A DNA stretch of 64,000 nucleotides from Ruegeria_C sp040830705 (GTDB lineage: Bacteria; Pseudomonadota; Alphaproteobacteria; Rhodobacterales; Rhodobacteraceae). The DNA is taken from positions 1 through 64,000 of the forward strand of contig JBFOME010000021.1 in assembly GCA_040830705.1 (NCBI GenBank), written 5' to 3'. This document shows, piece after piece, positions 58,863 through 64,000 of the stretch. The notes below the pieces were generated by a model. That model made no database searches, was not told the origin of the DNA, and was given only the letters and a program-made list of their open reading frames with translations. Positions within the stretch are counted from its first letter, which is position 1, and each line of letters starts with the position of its first letter. A program made the position numbers and the translations under genes.

Positions 58863-59645
58863 TCAGGCCGCCTCTTCCCCCGGTTTCTTGCCCAGAATGA
58901 TCATCGACAGCAGGTCGTCGTCGGTGACATCGTCGATCTCGACCGTGCCGACCAGCTGACCGTTCTTCATCACGCTGGCACGATCACAAAGCTCCATCAC
59001 CGCATGCACGTCATGGTCGATCAGGAAGATGCCGATCCCATCCGCCTTGAGCTGCTGGATCAGTTCCGCGACCATCTGGGTCTCATGCGGGCCAAGCGCT
59101 GCCGTGGGTTCGTCCATGATCAGAACCTTGGCGTTGAAATAGACCGCACGCGCGATGGCGACCGACTGGCGCTGACCGCCCGACAAGGCCGAAACCGGCT
59201 CATTGAACTTCTGGAAGTTCGGGTTGAGGCGTCCCATGATCTTGCGGCATTCGGCCTCCATCGCGGAATCGTCGACCAGACCCAACGGTGTCACCAACTC
59301 GCGACCCAGAAACAGGTTCGAGGCCGCGTCGAGGTTATCCGCCAGCGCCAGCGTCTGATAGATCGTCTCGATGTTCAGCGCGCGCGCATCGCGGGGGTTC
59401 TGGATGTCAACCGTCTGGCCGTTCACCCGGATCTCACCGGTTTCCTTCTGATACGCGCCCGAGAGCATCTTGATCAGGGTCGATTTCCCGGCACCATTAT
59501 GACCCAGCAGGCCGACAACTTCGCCCGGATAGAGATCGACACTGACGTGATCGACCGCCTTGATACCCCCGAATGAGATCGAGACATCGTCCATTTCGAC
59601 AAGGGGCGTTTCGCCAGCGGCTCTTTTTGGATTGCGTGTCATCAC
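58863..59645 (-). CDS. xylG: Xylose ABC transporter ATP-binding protein (single domain)
   Basis: The 260-residue ATPase has Walker A GHNGAGKST, signature ALSGGQRQSVAIARAV, Walker B VLIMDEPTAALG and H-loop IDHDVHAV. It is single-domain, half the length of the double-domain XylG of E. coli; this short form is normal for many alphaproteobacterial CUT2 systems. It overlaps the permease stop by four bases and precedes xylA. It is paralogous to the ATPase at 14897-15667. Confidence 0.9.
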   Translation of the reverse strand: MMTRNPKRAAGETPLVEMDDVSISFGGIKAVDHVSVDLYPGEVVGLLGHNGAGKSTLIKMLSGAYQKETGEIRVNGQTVDIQNPRDARALNIETIYQTLALADNLDAASNLFLGRELVTPLGLVDDSAMEAECRKIMGRLNPNFQKFNEPVSALSGGQRQSVAIARAVYFNAKVLIMDEPTAALGPHETQMVAELIQQLKADGIGIFLIDHDVHAVMELCDRASVMKNGQLVGTVEIDDVTDDDLLSMIILGKKPGEEAA

Positions 59646-60940
59646 TTCGCCCCCACACGTTTGCGGTAGATGATGTCGATCAGCACCGCCAGAACCAGCA
59701 CCGTACCGACCACGATGTTCTGGAACGGCGCATCGACGCCGACCATGGCCATGCCCGATTGCAGCGCCTGCATGATCAGGGCACCAAGGATTGCGCCATA
59801 GATCGTACCGAACCCGCCCGAGAGAGCGGTGCCCCCGATCACGGCGGCGGCGATCACCCGCAGCTCGTCCAGCGTACCGATATCATTGGAATGGTTGGAC
59901 AGGCGCGCCGAGGCAATGACCGCGGAAAGCGCACAGAGGAAGCCCATCAAAGCAAAGATTTTGACCGTAAGGCGGCGCGTGTTGATGCCTGAAAGCTCAG
60001 CCGCATCCGGGTTACCTCCGGTGGCGAAGATATAGCGGCCAAAGCGGGTCCGGCGTGCGATGAGGGTCATCACGACCGCAACTGTGATCAGGATCAGAAC
60101 CGAGACCGGCAATCCATAGCCCACTTCCAGCCCTTCCGGCATGGTCTCGCCCCGCGCCTCGAACATCCGCTCAAGACGGCGTTTGGGGATGTGATAGGAA
60201 TTCAGGATCCAGATGAAACCAAAGATGGCCCCGGCGGTGATGGCACATAGCGTGGCCTCGGCCCAGGCGGGCTTGACCGGAAAGCCATGCCCGGCTTTCG
60301 CGCGGCGCGCGCCCCACAGGCCCCAGATCGCCAGCGCGGCGGCCAGAGCGGCTAACAGCCAGCTTGTGGTTTCACCCAAGGTGCCATTGGTGCCGCCAAA
60401 GACCAGGAAGGTGCTGTCGAGCGGGCCGATGGTTTGCCCATCGGTCAGATACCAGGCCACATTGCGCCAGACCAGGAAACCTCCCAGCGTTACGATGAAG
60501 GCGGGAATGCTCAGATAGCCCACCATCCAGCCCTGAAAGGCTCCGATCAGCGTGCCCGCCGTCAGCCCGACCACGAGCGTGATCAGCCAGATCGCCGGAT
60601 TGCCCAGACCCATGCCCAGCGTGTGCGGCAGGATTTGCGTTTGCGTCACGGCCATGATGGCCGAAGTTGTGGCCAACAGCGCCCCAACCGACAGGTCGAT
60701 ATGGCGGTTCACGATCACAAAAACCATGCCACAGGCCATGATCGCGACCGAGACGGTCTGGATCGTGAGGTTGAAGATGTTACGCGGTGTCAGAAACCGA
60801 CCATCCGTGAGGATGTTGAAACCGATACACAGGATGACGAAAGCGCCAATCATGCCCAATAGCCGCAGGTCCAGTTCCAGTTGCTGGAACAGGTTGCCTT
60901 TTTGCCGTTCGGGGATTGGCTGAGACGTTGTGTCTGTCAT
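59642..60940 (-). CDS. xylH: Xylose ABC transporter permease
   Basis: The 432-residue permease has about 10-12 membrane segments, with the CUT2 motif VNRHIDLSVGALLATTSAIM near residue 80, and TRFGRYIFATGGNPDAAELSG near residue 315 (loop contacting the ATPase). It is longer than RbsC (about 320), as XylH proteins are. It overlaps the ATPase gene by four bases. It follows xylF after an 83-base gap holding a stem-loop. Confidence 0.92.
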   Translation of the reverse strand: MTDTTSQPIPERQKGNLFQQLELDLRLLGMIGAFVILCIGFNILTDGRFLTPRNIFNLTIQTVSVAIMACGMVFVIVNRHIDLSVGALLATTSAIMAVTQTQILPHTLGMGLGNPAIWLITLVVGLTAGTLIGAFQGWMVGYLSIPAFIVTLGGFLVWRNVAWYLTDGQTIGPLDSTFLVFGGTNGTLGETTSWLLAALAAALAIWGLWGARRAKAGHGFPVKPAWAEATLCAITAGAIFGFIWILNSYHIPKRRLERMFEARGETMPEGLEVGYGLPVSVLILITVAVVMTLIARRTRFGRYIFATGGNPDAAELSGINTRRLTVKIFALMGFLCALSAVIASARLSNHSNDIGTLDELRVIAAAVIGGTALSGGFGTIYGAILGALIMQALQSGMAMVGVDAPFQNIVVGTVLVLAVLIDIIYRKRVGAK

Positions 60941-60975
60941 GTCAGACCTCTTCGTTTCAGCGGTGGTAGGGGGTG

Positions 60976-61001
60976 GGGTGCCGCACCGTGGCGCAGCACC
61001 C
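60976..61001 (-). terminator. Stem-loop between xylF and xylH
   Basis: On the minus-strand RNA the arms 60991-61001 and 60976-60986 pair over 11 positions, two of them G-U wobbles that would be mismatches in plus-strand RNA. This supports a functional RNA structure in the xyl transcript. It begins 23 bases after the xylF stop, and likely raises binding-protein over permease levels. Confidence 0.6.
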
Positions 61002-61023
61002 GATGGTTCTTGGTTACATGGCC

Positions 61024-62040
61024 TTAGTTACACGGTGCCGGGCCGCCCGTCACGCCCTGACAGAGTGCGTCCTTGGTGATCCAACCGGCATCAACCACAG
61101 CGGTCAGGTTGTCTTTGGTGACCGGAACCGGAGCCAGGAACTTGGCCGTCATGGTGGTACCGGCTGGCGAGGTCCATTCACCTGCCCCGTCGACATCCGT
61201 GCCAGAAGCGCCACCAGCCATCGCAACCGCAGCTTCTCCAGCCGCCTTGCCCAACTCGCGTGCATCCTTCCAAACCGAAACAGTCTGGGTACCATTGGCC
61301 ACGCGGTTCAGCGCGGCGTGGTCGCCATCCTGACCCGAAACCGGCGTGCCTTCCATGCCTTGCGCGGTCAGTGCCGCAACAGCGCCGCCGGCTGTGCCGT
61401 CATTGGAGGCGACCACGGCGTCGACATTGTTGTCATTGGCGGTCAGGATCTGTTCCATGTTGCGTTGCGCATTCGCAGGCAGCCAGCCATCGGTATAGGC
61501 CTCGCCCACAATGGTGATCTTGCCGCTGTCAATCGCATCCTGCAGGATTTCCTGCTGTCCGCCACGCAGGAAATCCGCGTTAGGATCGGTGGGCGAGCCC
61601 TTGATCATCACGTAGTTGCCTTCTGGCATCGCTGCGAGCACCGCACGCGCCTGCATGCGACCCACTTCGACATTGTCGAAGGTCAGATAAAAGGCGCGCG
61701 GGTCTTCGATCAGGCGGTCATAGGCGATGACCGGAATACCTTCGTCAGCGGCGGCCTGAACTGCGGGACCAATGGCCTGCGTATCCTGCGCCAGAATGAT
61801 CAGCGCATCGACGCCTTGGGCGATCAAGCTTTCCACATCCGACAATTGCTTGCTGGACGATGATTGCGCATCCGCCGAGACATATTCGGCACCGGCAGCA
61901 TCCAGCGCAGCAACGATGGCAGCTTCGTCGGTCTTCCAGCGTTCTTCCTGAAAGTTCGACCAGCTTACACCAACGGTTTGTGCATATGCTGCAGTGCTCA
62001 TCAGCATTGCGGCAACAGCAGTGAGTCCGAGTTTTTTCAT
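61024..62040 (-). CDS. xylF: D-xylose-binding periplasmic protein
   Basis: The 338-residue protein has a signal peptide (MKKLGLTAVAAMLMSTAAYA) and matches XylF: VGVSWSNFQEERWKTDEAAI, IPVIAYDRLIEDP, FDNVEVGRMQARAV, KGSPTDPNADFLRGGQQEIL, DGWLPANAQRNMEQIL and VSGQDGDHAAL, which parallel the E. coli XylF blocks. It delivers xylose to XylH. It is first in the minus-strand xyl operon, downstream of the operator at 62103-62133. Confidence 0.93.
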   Translation of the reverse strand: MKKLGLTAVAAMLMSTAAYAQTVGVSWSNFQEERWKTDEAAIVAALDAAGAEYVSADAQSSSSKQLSDVESLIAQGVDALIILAQDTQAIGPAVQAAADEGIPVIAYDRLIEDPRAFYLTFDNVEVGRMQARAVLAAMPEGNYVMIKGSPTDPNADFLRGGQQEILQDAIDSGKITIVGEAYTDGWLPANAQRNMEQILTANDNNVDAVVASNDGTAGGAVAALTAQGMEGTPVSGQDGDHAALNRVANGTQTVSVWKDARELGKAAGEAAVAMAGGASGTDVDGAGEWTSPAGTTMTAKFLAPVPVTKDNLTAVVDAGWITKDALCQGVTGGPAPCN

Positions 62041-62102
62041 GGTGTTCCTCCTCCCTGAGAAATTGCGTGCTGATGGTTTGGCCTCAGCATGATCTCTTTT
62101 AG

Positions 62103-62133
62103 CATATTTATTTTTTCTGTCAAAATAAATATG
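62103..62133. promoter_or_regulatory. XylR operator: perfect 12-bp inverted repeat over the xylF -35 box
   Basis: CATATTTATTTT (62103-62114) and AAAATAAATATG (62122-62133) are exact inverted repeats with a seven-base spacer. On the minus strand TTGACA (62118-62123) lies at the centre of the repeat and is a consensus -35 box for xylF, with TAAAAG about 16 bases on. Binding would block it. The site is AT-rich in GC-rich DNA, typical of ROK-family XylR operators. Confidence 0.85.
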
Positions 62134-62210
62134 ATCGGCTTACACAAAAGAACCTGAACCAGCTTGTCGCGCACCGATACGCGACGCAAGCCAACAGAGG
62201 ATATGACGCC

Positions 62211-63434
62211 ATGAATGCGCCCAGACCGACCCCTGCGGCAGCCGACCAACGAGAGGTCAGCCGGTTGAGAATCCTCGAAGAAATTCGCGCGGCAGACCGA
62301 ATCGCACGCATTGATATTGCATCTGCGACGGGGCTCAGCCCGGCAACGGTGACCGCCATAACCGCGGACATGTTGGACGAGGGCCTGATCGAGGAAGTCA
62401 GTCAAGATGCCGGTGCCAGCAGCACGAAGGCCAAGCGTGGCAGACCGCGGGTCTTACTGAAGCTCCGGGGCGAGGCACATAGAATCGCGGGACTCAAGGT
62501 CTCGCAGAAAAGCATCACCGTATTGCTGGTGGACTTCAGCGGCACAGAGATTGCTCTGCACGAACACGATCTGAGAAAGGCGCGCATGTCGGGCGAGGAA
62601 TTGGCCGATGAAATCAAGACAGCGGTTGCCACAGCCTGCGCGCAGGCGGGGGTCGAGAAGCAGAAGCTCTCGGGCATCGCTATCGGTCTGCCGGGCCAGA
62701 TCGACGCGCCCAAAGGCTTTGTGCATTGGTCTTCCTCGCTGACCGAGCGCAATGTGCAATTCGGAGAGATTCTCAGCCGCAAACTCTCAAGTCCGGTCTT
62801 CATCGACAATGACGCAAATCTTGTAGCGATCGCGGAGCAGTTGTTCGGTGACGGGCAAGGCTATCGCGACTTTCTAGTCGTCACAATTGAACATGGCGTC
62901 GGCATGGGAATCGTGCTGGATGGCAAGCTTTATCGCGGCGCGCGCGGCTGCGGGGCTGAATTCGGCCATACCAAGGTGCAGAATGGCGGCGCGCTCTGCC
63001 AATGCGGACAGCGCGGCTGTCTTGAGGCTTATGTTGGCGACTATGCGCTGCTGCGCGAGGCCAATATCCAAACGCTGGGCGACCGGCCACAGACAGTCGC
63101 CGATGTTCTGGCCGCAGCGCGCGAGGGCGACCGGCTGGCGCAGTCGGTGCTGGACCGCGCGGGCGAAATGTTCGCGATGGGCCTGTCCAATCTGATCAAC
63201 ATTTTCGACCCGCAATTGATCGTTCTCTCAGGCGCGCAGATCGCCTTTGACCACCTCTACGAGGACCGTGTTCTGGACAGCGTGAAACGCTCGGTCGTCG
63301 AAATCGACGCGCCATTGCCGGAAATCAAGGTGCATCACTGGGGCGATATGATGTGGGCCAAAGGTGCAGCCGCCTATGGAATCGAACAGGTGTCGGCGCG
63401 CGCTGCACGCGAGGTGGTTAATGCGGCTGACTAG
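62211..63434 (+). CDS. xylR: ROK-family transcriptional regulator, xylose repressor-like
   Basis: The 407-residue protein has an N-terminal winged helix (ADRIARIDIASATGLSPATV) and a ROK domain: GIAIGLPGQID, FIDNDANLVAIAEQLFG, IEHGVGMGIVLDGKLYRGA and the zinc-binding segment CQCGQRGCLEAYVG (Cys-x-Cys-x4-Cys). Divergent from xylF with a perfect inverted repeat between them, it is very likely the xylose-responsive repressor. Its end overlaps the next gene start by 14 bases. Confidence 0.92.
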   Translation: MNAPRPTPAAADQREVSRLRILEEIRAADRIARIDIASATGLSPATVTAITADMLDEGLIEEVSQDAGASSTKAKRGRPRVLLKLRGEAHRIAGLKVSQKSITVLLVDFSGTEIALHEHDLRKARMSGEELADEIKTAVATACAQAGVEKQKLSGIAIGLPGQIDAPKGFVHWSSSLTERNVQFGEILSRKLSSPVFIDNDANLVAIAEQLFGDGQGYRDFLVVTIEHGVGMGIVLDGKLYRGARGCGAEFGHTKVQNGGALCQCGQRGCLEAYVGDYALLREANIQTLGDRPQTVADVLAAAREGDRLAQSVLDRAGEMFAMGLSNLINIFDPQLIVLSGAQIAFDHLYEDRVLDSVKRSVVEIDAPLPEIKVHHWGDMMWAKGAAAYGIEQVSARAAREVVNAAD

Positions 63435-64000
63435 GATATCGACGCTGGCGTTGCTGGCGATGCCAGTACACGCCGATCCGCTGGCGCCCAGCTTTGAGCC
63501 GCGCCCAGTACCGGAACACATTTATGACGGCGGCTGGGAGCATTTCGTGGGCGGGGGCGTGGCTGCTTTCGACTGCGACGGGGACGACCTGCCCGAACTC
63601 TACGCGGCTGGCGGCGAAAACCCCGCCCAGCTGATGCGCAATAGGACCAAGGGTCAAGGCGCAGCGCTGCGTTTCGAGGAAGACACGCCAGATAGCCTGT
63701 CGCTAAAGGGTGTAACCGGGGCCTATCCGCTTGAGATTGACGGAGACGGCACGCTTGACCTTGCGATCCTTCGGGTTGGCCCCGATTTGCTGATGCGTGG
63801 GTTAGGCGACTGCGCATTCACTCCATTTGACAACTTGGGGTTTGCCTCGGACGATCACTGGACCACTGCCTTTTCCGCAACCTGGGAACCGGAGCAGAGC
63901 CTGCCGACGCTCGCCTTCGGAACCTATGTCGATCGCAGCAATCCCGACGGCCCGTTCGAGGCTTGCGGTGCCACGCTACTCTATCGCCCGGATGGTGACC
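63421..64000 (+). CDS. FG-GAP/VCBS-repeat secreted protein (CRTAC1-like), partial
   Basis: An ATG at 63421, inside the end of xylR (14-base overlap, different frame), opens a frame that stays open to the window edge: at least 193 residues. It starts with a signal-like segment (MRLTRISTLALLAMPVHA), then calcium-binding FG-GAP-type repeats: AFDCDGDDLPELYAAGGEN near residue 48 and LEIDGDGTLDLAILRVG near 105. CRTAC1/ASPIC-UnbV proteins with such repeats are exported and bind Ca2+. The overlap suggests co-transcription with xylR. The C-terminus is not visible. Confidence 0.78.
   Translation, partial: MRLTRISTLALLAMPVHADPLAPSFEPRPVPEHIYDGGWEHFVGGGVAAFDCDGDDLPELYAAGGENPAQLMRNRTKGQGAALRFEEDTPDSLSLKGVTGAYPLEIDGDGTLDLAILRVGPDLLMRGLGDCAFTPFDNLGFASDDHWTTAFSATWEPEQSLPTLAFGTYVDRSNPDGPFEACGATLLYRPDGD

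Overview
The window is GC-rich, densely coding DNA from an alphaproteobacterium, most likely a marine Rhodobacteraceae (roseobacter-type) strain. This is inferred from the gene content: paired dimethylglycine-dehydrogenase-like flavoproteins, a non-pyrrolysine MttB homologue, GlxA/AraC regulators of the methylated-amine type, many sugar ABC transporters, and a DUF2125 protein. I see no rRNA, tRNA, CRISPR array, transposase or phage gene. All family assignments come from reading protein motifs; no database search was run.

Layout. 1-2147: the start of the spc ribosomal operon on the minus strand (rpmC, rpsQ, rplN, rplX, rplE, rpsN, start of rpsH). The genes that normally precede rpmC (rplP and the S10 operon) are absent from the remaining 62 kb. 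2375-4762: a PH-like membrane protein, an SDR oxidoreductase and a GlxA-type regulator. 4856-9328 (+): a catabolic operon of GntR regulator, DapA-family lyase, PuuC-like aldehyde dehydrogenase and OrdL-like oxidase. It meets an MttB-superfamily methyltransferase (9339-10892, minus) tail to tail. 10997-19420 (minus): an HbpS/GlcG protein, an SMP-30 lactonase and two consecutive sugar ABC systems; the second has a binding protein resembling LuxP, the Vibrio autoinducer-2 receptor. 19544-25689: two convergent LacI regulators and an idonate/gluconate-like dehydrogenase set. Three copies of the operator GTTACCCGTAAC tie this block to the ABC operon.

25781-37537: mixed housekeeping and accessory genes (nitronate monooxygenase, 2OG-oxygenase-like protein, lipoprotein, GT25 glycosyltransferase, 1-Cys peroxiredoxin, aldehyde dehydrogenase, NTF2-like proteins with an HxlR regulator, RluA-type pseudouridine synthase, GDSL hydrolase, RarD, DUF2125). 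37590-47111 (minus): a closely spaced eight-gene run (XRE-cupin regulator, LysE exporter, GFA protein, two FAD-GcvT demethylating dehydrogenases, zinc-type dehydrogenase, homocysteine S-methyltransferase, GbdR-like regulator). It reads as stepwise demethylation of glycine betaine to glycine. 47215-51647: small proteins, free Met-R-sulfoxide reductase, an esterase, a thiolase and an orphan STAS/HATPase partner-switch pair. 52005-57504 (+): a complete dipeptide/oligopeptide-type ABC operon. 57520-63434: xylose uptake and isomerisation (xylA, xylG, xylH, xylF) with a divergent ROK repressor and a near-ideal 12-bp-arm operator. An FG-GAP-type secreted protein runs off the right edge.

The strongest leads are the LuxP-like ABC system, the DapA/ALDH/OrdL/MttB catabolic neighbourhood, the GTTACCCGTAAC regulon, the glycine betaine demethylation operon, and a strong RNA hairpin after each of the four ABC binding-protein genes.
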